Assembly (NCBI GenBank): GCA_037447655.1
Contig: JBBHKE010001424.1
Span: forward strand, 1-64,000
Reading direction: 5' to 3'
Source of the DNA: Zygnema cylindricum
Lineage: Eukaryota; Streptophyta; Zygnematophyceae; Zygnematales; Zygnemataceae
Length of the DNA: 64,000 nucleotides
The position numbers and the translations under genes were made by a program. Positions 1 to 11,758 of this stretch are shown here, piece by piece (within the stretch, counting starts at the first letter, position 1; the number at the start of each line of letters is the position of its first letter). Below the pieces are notes generated by a model. The model was not told the origin of the DNA and ran no database searches. It saw only the letters and a program-made list of their open reading frames with translations.

Positions 1-2337
1 GAAAACTATACCACATAATCCGGAACAAAATGGGGTAGCTGAGAGGCTAAACCGAACACTAGGAGATAGTGTATGCAGTATGTTGGCTGACAAGAAATTA
101 GGAAAGAGATTTTGGGTAGAAACTATGAACTATGCCAACTATATTAAAAATAGAGTCCTTACATCAACAGTCAAAGGTATGACACCTTATGAGAGATGGG
201 TTGGAAGGAAACGAGATATCTCTCACCTTAAAGTATTTGGTAGTCAAGTTTACAGTCTAGATACGGAAAAGAAAAACTAGAAACTTGATGCTAAGGGAAA
301 ACATGGATATTTTTGTGGGATATTATGAGGATGTTAAGGAATACATAGTCTATGACTTAGCAAAGCAAGATATCATTCTGGTCAAACACCTAGTTGTCAG
401 GGATGAAGGAAAGTCAATTGACCCCTTCAAATATACTAAGAAGATAAGAATCAAGTTTGAGTCCAAGAATGAGGAGAACTCTGGTTTTCCCGAAAAGGAC
501 AAGAGTGAGACCGTGATTGCAGATTCAGGGGAGATCGAAGATACATGAGAGCTACGAAATACCCCACATATTCCCATGGACTTTGAGGAGACAAAAGAGG
601 AGGAACCACAACCATCTTCCATGGATAGGGGAGCTAATGAGACACTAAGGAGAAACCCAAGACTTCCCTCTATTCCAACTTCAAAATTTAAAAGGGGGAG
701 AAGGAGCACCTAAAGGCAACAAGAGAAACAAGCTGCTCATAAGGTAACCAAGCTATCTCATCCTTATGTGCCTCAGTCATACTTAGAGGCAGTGAACAGT
801 CCAGAAAAGGATAGATGGATTAGGGCCTTACATGATGAGATGGCTTCTATCATGGAAGCGAACACCTGGGAACTAGGGGAGAGCCCTCCAGAGTGAAAAT
901 ATATTAGGTGTAAATGGGTCTTCTTACTAAAACTAAACCCTGATAATACCATCGAAATATATAAGGCTAGTTTGGTGGCAAAGGGGTTCACCCAAAAAGA
1001 AGGGATTTACTCTAAGGAGACATTTGCCCCAGTTGTTCGTTTCCCATCAGTAAGGATTCTCTTTAGTCTAGCAACACCGGAAAACAAAGAAATACATCAG
1101 ATGGACATTAAGACCACCTTCCTCAATGGTGAGAAAGAGGAAGAAATCTTCATGAGGCAACCAAAGGGGTTTGTGGAGAATGGGTATGAGAGTAAAGTCT
1201 ACAGACTCATAAAATCTGTATATAGACTTAAGCAAGCTCCCCGACAGTGGATAAGAAACTAGATGAGTTTCTTACTGGTCTAGGATATATGAGGATCAAC
1301 TCTGACCATTCTATCTATATGTTTGAAGATGAGAATGGTGTAATATTTATTGCAATTTATGTGGATGATCTGTTGGTGTTAAGTAAGTCTTTGGAAAAGA
1401 TCAATAAGTTGAAAAAAGATCTTAGAAGCAGATTTGACATGAAAGATTTAGGGGAGGCAAGATATATTTTGGGAATTCAAATGGAAAAAGATAGAGGGAA
1501 GAGGATCATAAGACTCACTCAAAAAGAAGCAATAGAAAATATGCTTCAGAAATTTCAAATGAAAAAAGCTAACAGTTGTACCACTCCCATGGACTTGAAG
1601 AAAGCAATTGATGGGATTGTAAAAGGAGTGATAAACTTAGATGATCAGATGAGTCCAGAGGAGAGAGAGTTTATGAAGCCTATTCCTTACAGACAGGTCG
1701 TAGGAAGTTTGATCTACTTTATGAACTGCACTAGGCCGGACATAACGGCAACAGTAGGAGTCCTCAGTAGGAGTCTTAACGATCCTAGAAAGAGAGATTG
1801 GAAGGCAACCAAGAGAGTCATGAGATATCTGGTTGGAACCATAGAATTATGGTTCCATTTGGGAGGGGAGCACACTGATATCACCACTTGGAGTGATGCG
1901 AGTTAGGCGGATGCACCTATGAGAAGATGCACTTCTGGATATGTTTTGTATGTGGGGGAAGGTGCTAGCTGTAGGAGCAGTAAGCAACAAAAGGTGGTTG
2001 CTCAATCTACTCTGGAGGCTGAGTATATGGCGTCTTGTTGTGCTGTAAAAGAACTAATGTGGGTGAAGTCATTGTTGCAAGAACCGGGATATATGAAGGA
2101 GGGAGTGCATGAAGTCTTTTGCGATAATCAAGCTGCGATTGCAATTGCAGCCAATCCAAAACACCATTTCAAAGCAAAACATATAGACATAAGATTAAGC
2201 TTCGTGAGGGAAAAAGTTGAAAATTAAATTTTAAATCTTGTGTATAGACCTGATGAAGAAATGGTGGCTGACATGAAGACCAAACGTGTGTCTTCTCCTA
2301 ATTTAAAATATTGTCGGGAAAAATGCGGGTTGAAATA
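1..2337 (+). pseudogene. Copia pol remnant (integrase C-term, RT, RNase H)
   Basis: Visible motifs in order: the end of the integrase core (PEQNGVAERLNRT, bases 20-60, with the catalytic Glu); the integrase C-terminal KVFGSQVY block; RT from about 770 (YLEAVNSPEKDRW); the RT active site YVDDLLV at 1358-1375; the RT thumb (MKDLGEARYILGIQ); and RNase H (TTWSDAS, then CDNQAAIAI). The frame is broken by stops after the integrase core (278-280), near 540, at 895 and at 1903 (Tyr to TAG after SDAS), and by a frameshift near 1250. It is a dead copy, but the domain order integrase-before-RT identifies it as Ty1/copia with certainty. Confidence 0.92.
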
Positions 2338-2369
2338 AAAATTAAAATTAGACTTGAAAATAAGGTGAG

Positions 2370-3399
2370 TGTTGAAATAAATAGTTTTGGGTATTTTCTA
2401 GGTCTTAATAAATTAGGGGAAAAAGCAGGCAGCTTGCCATCATCTCTTTTCCCCCCCTACTTGTTGTAGTCATTGAAGGAGAGAGAGAGTGATGGAGCCA
2501 TGGCTGCCTCGGCTCCATATACAGGGTTAGAGAGTGACCTTAAGTCACTCTCTACCAAAAGGTTAAGTCTAGTAGGACTCGAACCCCAAACCGGTAGAGC
2601 GTGGCGTAGCCATCCGCTCTATCCAGTCTGTCGTAGAAGTTCGTTATAGTACATAAGGTATGATTCATAGTTAATAAATATTACGTCCTATAATCCGATT
2701 AACGGAAATGTAAAATGTTACATCATAGAACATATTAAATTCAGTGCGGACTGGATCCCGCACGAAACAGATATATTTGACATTTGTTTCGACGGACGAT
2801 ATTTAAATTCGGTTCGTATCCAACGGCATATGTCTTCGCCGAGATCTCGGAAAAGGTCACTTTGGCGTTTTGTGACGTGGCATGACCTAGAGCCACGTGG
2901 AAAGATGACATTCGGTCACGGGAATTTCGAGAACGTACGGACGAGTAAGAAGTGGACACAAGTCCGCTTAAAAGCCTTGTCGTACATAGGCCATATAAAA
3001 GGTACACCGGCAGTATAACTTTTTGGTACAATATAGTAATCTGATTGGTTCGTACTTCAGTAGATAGAAGTTATTAGAGGGAATCAGGACTTATAATATT
3101 TTGGTAGGCAGTCACCTCTCTCTTTGAGAGTTTTGTACAAATTGGCATTTTTACTGCCTCATAACTTATCGCCTGGTTGGGCGTTTTCAGAGATTCTTCT
3201 TCCTACGGACTCAGGGGAGTTGGGAGTTTTCAAAGATTCTTCTTCCTACGGACTCAGGGGAGTCCAGGCTACACAGGAGTGCATTCAGATTGTCAGCTTG
3301 TTTGCTTGGGCAGCATTTGTTGTTATTGAAAGTGGGTTAGTTAACAACTATCTAGAGGCTTCCTGAATTCTGTGATCCAATGGAGGACACAGAATTGCA
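2370..3399 (+). repeat. 3' LTR of copia A
   Basis: Starts TGTTGA after a purine-rich tract and ends GCA 20 bases after an ATG (3380). The end was set by alignment with E3, whose boundary is proven by a target duplication. It contains a 10-bp perfect inverted repeat (2529-2538/2544-2553) and, on the minus strand, a perfect pol III box B (GGTTCGAGTCC, 2585-2575). A CCAAT-type ATTGG lies at 3044-3048. A short direct repeat (TTCTTCCTACGGACTCAGGG and flanks) occurs twice around 3195-3260. Confidence 0.8.
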
Positions 3400-4015
3400 G
3401 CTGCGTTGCTCTGCAACCGCAACTATCGCAGCCTAGTTTCTAGCCACTAAGTACTCAACTATGTAACCCTGTTACAAGAACCATCATTCCCCACGAGGGT
3501 CGAAGCTTGAGAGCGCTCGAGAGCGACGAGATGCATCGACAATACAAAGTTAACATGGGATTCGGGGAAGGGCTACCAAGTCCTCTAACTTCAAATTAAG
3601 GTCGAACATAATCACGTAATAAGTTGTAAAAGAAGGAGTATATGGTCATAAAAATCTCTAAAACAAATGGTATAAATTGTCAGATGGGTCTCCGTATGTG
3701 TAGTCGCGTTCTTTGAAAGTCGTTGCATCGCGAGTGGCAACACCATTTTGCGATGTCATGCGCGAGGAAATGGGATCCCTTTAGGTAGAACTACGTCACC
3801 CAATATTTTTATTTACTCAATGAAAAATAAAAAATCCACGCTGGGGCCGTGTATACCTGTAGCTTGATAACATGGTGGGAGTAAATACGACAATCTGTAT
3901 TTGATGGTGATCTTCTTTCGCTACCATTTGCTAAAAATCCACCCCGAACTGTATCTTTGTAATCAACGAAACAAGCACACACCTTACTCGTGCAAATATT
4001 TGCCACAATTGCATT
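3400..4015. other. Host spacer, no gene seen
   Basis: About 600 bases between copia A and gypsy G1. I see no credible coding region, RNA gene or repeat of the other families. Confidence 0.5.
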
Positions 4016-4020
4016 GAGGT

Positions 4021-4991
4021 TGTAACACTAATAGCGGATCGAACTTGTTCATGAAAGGGTATTTAGAAGTTTTGATTATAGATTACTAAATTTGGTAGAC
4101 GTTCGCGAAAGAATCACGCGATTTGGAGTTATATTTCAAAAGTTTTAGCTATGGCTGTACTTAGGTGGTAGTGTGAGGTCTAAATAATAGGTGGGTATCA
4201 TTGAAATGGGTTAAGGGTCAAATTGGTACCGAAATTTCGCGTGAACGTTTCATAAAGTTCTAATGAAACGTTCAGTATGCATGGTACTTTATTTCGTACA
4301 ATTTTTAGTACGAAACGTCACTTTCACTTAAGGGAATTTCGTCAGAAGTTTCACGTGCGAAATTTGTGACGCACGATCGTGCGAAGTCGCGTTTCGTTTG
4401 GCGCGCGCTTTTGCACGTAACTGTTACGTAGTGAAATGTTGAGTTTGATTGGTTAATAAAGTGCTAAGTAGTTAGTAAGAGATTTCGCACGTTTTTGCAT
4501 TGGTCAGTCCGTGTCCTTGCTGATGAATGACTGGCCCAGGTAAAAGCATGTTCGAACGGAGTTTTGCCTCTGGCCTCGCTAGTCTAGGGCAATGATGGAT
4601 AAATAGGGAAGTGTAAGAGGAGAGTAGATATCTTTTCATCCGGAAAAAGTTTGTGGAAATTACGGCTGATCTTGGTCTTGAGCAATTAATACCAAATTGG
4701 AGAAAAGGCATTTTTTCCATTGAAATCTCTTACTAACTAAATAGTGTTTTAGTAGTTAAGAGATAGAATTATTAAGAGTGGAGAGTAGTGGAAAAAACTT
4801 TAATAAGAAGGGTCGAGCCACGAGGGCAAGAGACCAAGCTAATGTTATGTGGACAGAAGCTTCTTCTAATTTAAAGTTTACCCTTATGTGAGTGTTGTCA
4901 AATGTGGATGTGTATTTTCCAATGTGTGGAATGTGTTGTTGGAATTGTTTGTAGTAATGGGATTTTTTGAGTGGTAGAAGATCTTGTTACA
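4021..4991 (+). repeat. 5' LTR of gypsy G1
   Basis: TGTAACAC...TGTTACA, 971 bases, homologous to 10784-11753 and to both G2 LTRs. It contains the conserved palindrome cluster (TGAACGTTTCAT stem-loop, TTTCGTAC stem-loop, CGCACGATCGTGCG). Confidence 0.93.
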
Positions 4992-4993
4992 TA

Positions 4994-5005
4994 TGGTATC
5001 GGAGA
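4994..5005 (+). promoter_or_regulatory. Primer binding site of G1 (tRNA-iMet 3' end, degraded)
   Basis: TGGTATCGGAGA begins 2 bases after the LTR. It matches 10 of 12 bases complementary to the 3' end of plant initiator tRNA-Met (TGGTATCAGAGC). Confidence 0.75.
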
Positions 5006-5718
5006 TTGGTTAGAAACCAGTGAGAAGTTTGCTCACTCGAATATCGACTGCCGTGACCGGTGAGGGTGCTCTAACCTGTGTCGGTAGAACCACAATGTGA
5101 ACTGGTAGGGTATTGGAGGGAAACTGAGTGCTCACACAGCCAGCGGCCGCTGGTTAGATGTGGGGCGTGCTCAGGTCCTAAGGACTAAGGCGGGTGGGAA
5201 GTGTAGCCACCGCTGAAGCTCACTCCAATTACATAGAGGCCAAACAAACTTGCCTTCTCCTAGCAATGATTCATGTGTAGAGGAAGGGCTTGTAGCCATG
5301 AAAGGTGAGGAGGTGAAGATTAGAGAGTAAAAGATCTTGATGTAGTGAGGAGTGGGAAATTTGGTAAATGGAGGAGAAGGAAAGGGGAGTACTTTACTTC
5401 TTCAAGAGCAAAGGAGTCTATAAATGACTCAAAACTTTTCAAACCCTAAATTGTTACCTTTGATTGTTTTCAATTTTGTTGTTGCAAAATTTGTGGGGAA
5501 ATTCTTACATTTCTGTTTCAATGTTGGGAAATTGAAAATTGAATTTGCACTAACTTACTTTCAATGTCTTTTTGATTTCTCAGATTTTGATCTTTTCAAA
5601 AGATTTGTTAAAGAAAAGAAGTCTTCGATTGGAGCAATCTGAGGACTTCAAATCTGCAACAAATTTCTCTGGGAAATTATATTCTATCTTTACTTTTGCT
5701 TGATTTCATTGTGTGATA
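5006..5718 (+). other. G1 untranslated leader
   Basis: About 700 bases between primer site and gag start, aligning with the G2 leader at 34607-35369, including a NotI-like AGCGGCCGCTGGT block. Short frames here do not look coding. Confidence 0.6.
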
Positions 5719-7033
5719 ATGGCAAATTCTGCATGGAAACGTGAAATGGAGAATGCTTTAAATGTGTTGAAGAAGCGTACTGTGAAATTTGTCAAAAGAT
5801 TTAATAATCATGCTGCCGCTGTGGATGAAACCATTTCCGAATTGAAAAATGAATTGAAAATTGTTAAAGAAAATGGAAATGTTTCAAATGAGAAATTGGA
5901 CGAACTTATTAAAATAATTCAGATCAAAAATGATGTTAATGACCAAAAGGGTGAGAGTAGTAAAAGGAATGCTAGTTTTAGGGAGGATGATCATGATAGA
6001 CCTAAGAAGATAAGAGATCTGAAATTGTCTATTCGTGAGGCACCATCGTTTGATGGTAAGAAGATTGATGAGTTGGATGCTTGGATTTTTCATATGGAGT
6101 ATTATTTGGAATCTAGAAAATGTGATCGTGATGATTACACTTCTTTTGCTGTTAGTTGTCTTAAAGGTGATGCTCAGATTTGGTATTACACTCAGAGAAG
6201 GTCTAAATTGATTCCTGATAATGCTGATTGGGAAACTTTTAAAACCGCGATCAAATCGCGTTTCTTGTCAGTCACTTTTAAATCCAGAATGGAAGAAATG
6301 TGGTTGAATTGTAAGCAAACAGGATCTGTGAAGGATTATATTGTGGAATTTGACTCATCTAGTATTCATGTCACAGGTTTCACTTATGAAATGACTAAGT
6401 TACATTTTTAAACTCTCTTAATCCTATATTGAAATCAGAACTAAAACATCAAAATTTTAATAATTTGAAAGAATTACAAGATAAGTCATTGGAATTAGAG
6501 GACCAGTTGGGGTGTAATCTGCAAACTAGATCACTCAGGGTTAATTTGAATGAAATATCAGAGTGGGATGAGGAAGAATTTGTTGAAGAGGGTCTGAATG
6601 TTGGTCTGGTTAATAGGCAAAATATCTTCAGGGGAAATCAGAGGGGTGGACAGAGTGTTAAAGCAGGTAACAAGTTTAAAAATAGAGGGGGATACATTAA
6701 CAATTCTAAACCAAGCATTAATACTCAAAAGTCTAATCTTACGATACCCACGTGCACTATCTGTAAAAAAAAGGGTCATAACGCATTTGAGTGTGCACAA
6801 CTGAAAAACATTAACTGTTATAACTGTGGAGAAGAGGGGCATTTTAGTAAAGAGTGCACAAAATCCGAAAAGAAAGTCACTTGTTTCAAATGCGGAGGTC
6901 CAGATCATTACGCTAATGTCTGTACAGATAAAGGTTCTCTCAAAACAGTCGATATAAATGAAGTTCTCTAAGAAGATATTGCATTTTACCTAGCTGAGCA
7001 AGAAGCCCAAGAGTTGGGAAACGGAAAGGACTA
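5719..7033 (+). pseudogene. G1 Gag (broken)
   Basis: Starts at ATG 5719 ([14 protein letters not shown]). It has a basic, coiled-coil-prone N-terminus, a Retrotrans_gag capsid block ([13 protein letters not shown] to about 6400) and three CCHC zinc knuckles ([42 protein letters not shown], about 6755-6920). A 1-base deletion near 6405 relative to G2 creates a TAA (6409-6411), and a Gln codon became TAA at 6969. In an intact element this is the structural protein that forms the cytoplasmic particle and binds RNA through the knuckles. Confidence 0.92.
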
Positions 7034-7044
7034 ACTGAAAGTCC
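7016..7044 (+). promoter_or_regulatory. G1 gag-pol -1 frameshift site
   Basis: Slippery heptamer GGGAAAC at 7016-7022, 5 spacer bases, then a stem GGACT (7028-7032)/AGTCC (7040-7044). Same layout as G2 and preserved although the surrounding genes are degraded; the gag stop in the loop is TAA here and TGA in G2. Confidence 0.65.
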
Positions 7045-7053
7045 TCAGTTGAG

Positions 7054-10000
7054 TCAACCAAATCCAGATGTAAAGGAGTTAACTCTGGAGGGCAAATTAG
7101 TTAATGGAAAAACTAGGATAGCTGAATTTATTATGATTCTCGCCACACTGCATAGTTTGAAGAATCCTTCTGATGAAATTCTCAACAACAGACCTATGTT
7201 ATGACAGTTAAGTAAAGAGGACACCAGACACAGTTTGATAAGATTCGAGTCTTTAGTGGAGGGAAAACCATTAAGAGTAATGGTTGATTCAGGTGCTACA
7301 CATAACTTTATTTCACATAAGTTTGTAGAGAAAAATAGAATTCCTACTGTCATACGGATAAAGCCTTTACATTTTCAAGTGGCAAATGGTAATAAGTCCA
7401 CATTAGACTTACAAACTGACACAATTGAAGTGGATAATCAAGGTCATAAAATGAAAGTTGTGTGTGAAATAATGAATTTAGGAAGTGAGGAACTAATTCT
7501 GGGAAAGCCTTGGTTAACAGAACATAATCCTCAAGTTAATTGGGAAATTAACACTTTAAAAGTGAAGTTTGAAAACGGTTGGAAGGTTTTGCAAACATTA
7601 TCTCCTAAGAAATTGCATAGGAATCATATAAATAACATAACCAGATTGGGAGTAGAAGGTTTGATATGTGCTAAACAATTTAAAAAACACTTAAAAGATA
7701 AAACAAATCATGTTTTCTTGTTATTAGTAACTGAGGCAGTTACAGATGAAAGGGGGGGAGAAAACACTAACATTGATGTCATCCCTAAATTAGACACCAC
7801 TAAAACTTTCGAAAAACTAAAATATGATTTTGTAACTGACATTAATACATCTGATGTTGCTGTTAAAGATTTGATTTTTGAATTTCAAGATGTTTTTCCT
7901 AGTGATTTACCCTCAGGAAGGCCACCTTCCCGAGATGTGGAACATGTTATTAACCTTGAACCTGGTTGCAACCCTCTTGTCACAGGAATTTATAAGCACA
8001 GTTCTTTTGAGCAAGAGGAGTTAAAGAAACAGATCAAAGAACTCCTAGAGAAAATACATATTCAGCCCAGCAAATCACCGTATGTAGCACCAATTCTCTT
8101 CGTCAAAAAGAAGGACGGAACGTTGAGAATGTGTGTCGATTATCGTAGTCAGAACAAGATTACGGTGAAGGATAAGTATCCGTTACCTTTAATTTCTGAT
8201 TTGATAGATTATTTAAAAGGTGCTTAAGTATTTTTGTTGATTGACCTGCGTGGTGGCTTTAATCAGGTGCCAATTAGAATTGAGGATGTTGATAAAACTG
8301 CTTTCAGGACTACGGTAGGTCATTTTGAATGGATAGTGATGTCATTCGGCTTAACGAATGCACCGCCTACTTACCAAAGATTAATGAACCAAACTTTTTC
8401 TGATTACATCGATGAGTTTGTTCAGGTGTTTATAGATGATATTCTAATTTACAGTGAATCTAAGGATCAACATGTAATTCATTTAAGAAAAGTGTTGGAA
8501 AAGTTAAGAGAAAGAAATTATATGGAAAATTGTCAAAATCCAACTTTCTTAAAAGTGAACAATTATTTTTGGGACATATAGTTAGTGGGGAAGGTGTTAA
8601 AACAGATCCATCCAAAATCACTGCAATCCAAAATTGGAAGCAACCTACTAATGTCACGGAAGTTAGATCATTTTTGGGATTGGCCACTTACTATAGGAAA
8701 TTTGTCAAGAACTTCAGTATGATCGCCGCACCTTTGACAGATTTACTTCAGGAAAAGGAGACGTTTGTGTGGGGAGCTGATCAAGACAGAGCATTCGAGG
8801 AACTAAAAGGGAAGTTGACCACTGCCCCTACACTGGTGTATCCTGACCCTGCTGGAGAATTTGAAGTTCTAATCACTACAGATGCATCTGATAAAGGTCT
8901 AGGTGCAGTCATAAGTCAAAAAGTTGGTAAACACTTTCATCCTATTGCTTTTGAGTCCAAGAAATTCAATGATGCTAAAAAGGAATTATCCAGCACAGGA
9001 AAAGGAATTACTGACAATTGTACATGCATTGGTGAAATGGCTTTGTTATTTGCATAATAAAGAATTTCCGGTTCACTGTGATTATAAAGCACTTTCTTAT
9101 CTACAAAGATTAAGCCATGCACAGATTATGACTGGCAGACAGGTTAGGTGGATACAAAAAATGACATATTTCAAATTTAATGTCAAACATATTCCGGGAA
9201 GACAAATGTCGTCGCAAATCCTTTAAGTAGATGTTTTGAAATAAGTGTTATGGTACAAGATGAATTGTTTTTAGATGTTGTTAGAAATGGTTATAATAAA
9301 GATCCATATTTTGCTGTGATTTTCAAATACATTTCGGGAGGGAATTCTGACCCATTGAATGAGAGGCATGTCAAAAACTTCAGACTAGAGGACGGTTTAT
9401 TGTATCTGCAAATAGGGGATAGATTATGCATTCCTGAAGTGGGAGACTTAAGAAAACAACTTTTTCAAGAAGCTCATGAGCATTTAGGACATCTAGGTCG
9501 AGATAAAACTCTAAGCCGCTTGTAGAGTAGATTGTTTTGGACCCGGATGGCAAAAGGGGTGTCAAAACACGTGGAAAATTGTGTCCTTTGCCAGCAGAGC
9601 AGATATAGTAACCAAAAACCTAGGGGTCTCTTAAAACCGTTGGATATCCGTGAAAGACCATGGGAATCTGTCAGTATGGATTTTATTGTCAGGTTGCCAG
9701 GTACATCTAGAAAAAATGACAGTATCATGGTCGTAGTTGATAGGTTCAGTAAAAATGGAAATCTTTATCCTTTGCAAAACCACTCATTCACTTGTAGAAA
9801 TTGCAAAGTTATATTTTGACAACGTGGTCAGACATCATGGAGCCCCTCTGTCTATTGTCAGCGATAGAGATTCTAAATTTACGTCTTCTTTTTGGAAAGA
9901 ATTACAACAAAATTTAGGCACTGAATTGAAAATGAGTACCGCTTATCATCCTCAGACAGATGGACAGACAGAAAAGATGAACCGTACACTAGAGGAAATG

Positions 10001-10696
10001 CTTAGGACTGTTTGCAGTGGAGTTCAAAACACATGGGAATTTAAACTGTCATTAATTGAATTTGCATACAATTCATGTAAACATGCTAGTACAGGATTCT
10101 CACCATTTAAAGTTGCATACAGATACCAACCTAGAGAAGCATTGGACTTAATAACAGGGGTCACTCAAGAAAATAAAGGTTTTGGAACAGAGTTTTGGGA
10201 ATACATTCAAACAGTTTGGAGAACTGTCCATGATGCATTAGTGGAGGCACAAAGGAGGCATGAATTAAATGCTAACCGCAAACGGGGTGATTGGGTGTTA
10301 CGCACAAGTGACAAGGTTTGGCTTTCTACAACTCATTACAGGTGCAAGATCGAGGGACAATCGGATCCTACGGGGAAATTTGCTCCTAAATACATTGGAC
10401 CATTTACTGTAATCGAGATGATATCGTCAGTTGCTGCCAAATTGGACTTTTCGCCGTCAACAAAAATTCATCAAGTGATACACATCAGCCAATTGAAACC
10501 AGGGAATCTTCGACCAACCGAAGGAGAATTGGAATTGGATCCCTCAATAATTATAGAACCTGAAGTCCACAGATGGGTAATAGATTGGGTTGGTCAACGG
10601 TTCAAGGTCGGCGATACTATATTCTGGCAAGTACATTATCTAGGAAGGCCTGAAGATGAGTTGACTTTAGAGAATAAAAATTTTGAATTTTTATAG
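7054..10696 (+). pseudogene. G1 Pol (protease-RT-RNase H-integrase, broken)
   Basis: Protease [13 protein letters not shown] (from about 7288), RT ([15 protein letters not shown] at about 8430), RNase H ([12 protein letters not shown]), integrase zinc finger ([11 protein letters not shown]...CVLCQQS), and the DDE core with SDRDSKF and [10 protein letters not shown]. The C-terminal chromodomain-like block ends near 10690. Stops lie at 7202 (Gly to TGA), 8225 (Lys to TAA) and 9523 (Gln to TAG), with frameshifts near 8520, 9000, 9200 and 9757. At about 9235 G1 has TTTT where G2 has TTT, so the RNase H and integrase frames are continuous at that point here. Confidence 0.92.
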
Positions 10697-10783
10697 AGGT
10701 ATTAAGAGACAATAATATAGAGGTCCCGTCTTGAGAATTAAAGATGTTTTAACTGAGGGCAGTTAAAAATAAAGAGGGGATGA

Positions 10784-11753
10784 TGTAACACTAATAGCGG
10801 ATCGAACTTGTTTATAAAAGGGTATTTAGGAGTTATGATTATAGATTACTAAATTTGGTAGACGTTCGCGAAAGAATCACGCGATTTGGAGTTATATTTC
10901 AAAAGTTTTAGCTATGGGTGTACATAGGTGGCAGTGCGAGGTCTAAATAACAGGTGGGTATCATTGAAACGGGTTAAGGGTCAAATTGGTATCGAAATTT
11001 CGCGTGAACGTTTCATATAGTTCTAATGAAACGTTCAGTATACATGGTACTTCGTTTCGTACAATTTTTAGTACGAAACGTCACTTTCACTTAAGGGAAT
11101 TTCGTAGGAAGTTTCGCGTCCAAAATTTGTGACGCACGATCGTGCGAAGTCGCGTTTCGTTTGGAACGCGCTTTTGCACGTAAATGTTACGTAGTGAAAC
11201 GTAGTGTTTGATGGGTTAATAAAGTGCTAAGTCGTTAGTAAGAGATTTCGCACGTTTTTGCACTGGTCAGTCCGAGTCCTTGCTGATCAATGATTGGCCC
11301 AGGTAAAAGCCTGTTCAAACGGAGCTTTGACTTTGGCCTCGCTAGTCCAGGGCGATGATGGATAAATATCGAAGTGTAAAAAGAGAGTAGACATCTTTTC
11401 CTTCGGGAAAAATTTGTGGAAATTCCGGCTGATCTTGGTCTTGAGCAATTAATACCAAATTGGAGAAAAGGCATTTTTGCATTGAAATCTCTTACTAACT
11501 AAATAGTGTTTTAGTAGTTAAGAGATAGAATTATTAAGAGTGGAGAGTAGTGGAAAACACTTTAATAAGAAGGGTTGAGCCACGAGGGCAAGAGACCAAA
11601 CTAATGTTATGTGGACAGAAGCTTCTTCTATTTTAAAGTTTAACCTTATGTGAGTGTTGTCAAATGTGGATGTGTATTTTCCAATGTGTGGAATGTGTGG
11701 TTGGAATTGTTTGTAGTAATGGGATTTTCTGAGTGGTAGAAGATCCTGTTACA
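10784..11753 (+). repeat. 3' LTR of gypsy G1
   Basis: TGTAACAC...TGTTACA, 970 bases, preceded by the purine tract AAAGAGGGGATGA. Confidence 0.93.
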
Positions 11754-11758
11754 GAGGG

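Larger units (their letters stand above)
1..3399 (+). mobile_element. Copia element A, 3' part (5' end outside window)
   Basis: The window opens inside a Ty1/copia pol gene and runs through integrase C-terminus, reverse transcriptase and RNase H into a 3' LTR (2370-3399). The RT/RNase H tail has a DITTW motif before the RNase H aspartate, shared with E2/E3 but not with B or C (KLKTW, KIQTW). Its LTR is recognisably related to those of E2 and E3: same purine-tract/TGTTGA junction, same order of blocks, same terminal ATG-GAG-...-GCA end. No 5' LTR or target duplication can be seen, because the left half lies outside the window. Confidence 0.9.
4021..11753 (+). mobile_element. Ty3/gypsy chromovirus-type element G1 (decayed)
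   Basis: Full-length element with two LTRs (4021-4991 and 10784-11753), an initiator-Met tRNA primer site, gag with three zinc knuckles, then protease, RT, RNase H, integrase and a chromodomain-like tail. It is flanked by GAGGT (4016-4020) and GAGGG (11754-11758), an imperfect 5-bp target duplication. Its LTRs differ from each other at many more positions than those of G2, and its genes carry many stops and frameshifts, so it is the older insertion. It is clearly the same family as G2 across its whole length. Confidence 0.95.

Noticed and set aside
350-709. Minus-strand open frame across copia A pol
   Set aside because: Shadow of the real plus-strand pol frame; no domain.
2574-2640. A tRNA gene in the A LTR (perfect box B, D-arm-like words)
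   Set aside because: Acceptor and T-stem pairing are poor in this copy and no clear anticodon arm forms; kept only as a tRNA-like feature of the LTR family.
5424-5642. Hydrophobic frame in the G1 leader
   Set aside because: Not conserved as a frame in the G2 leader; likely chance.
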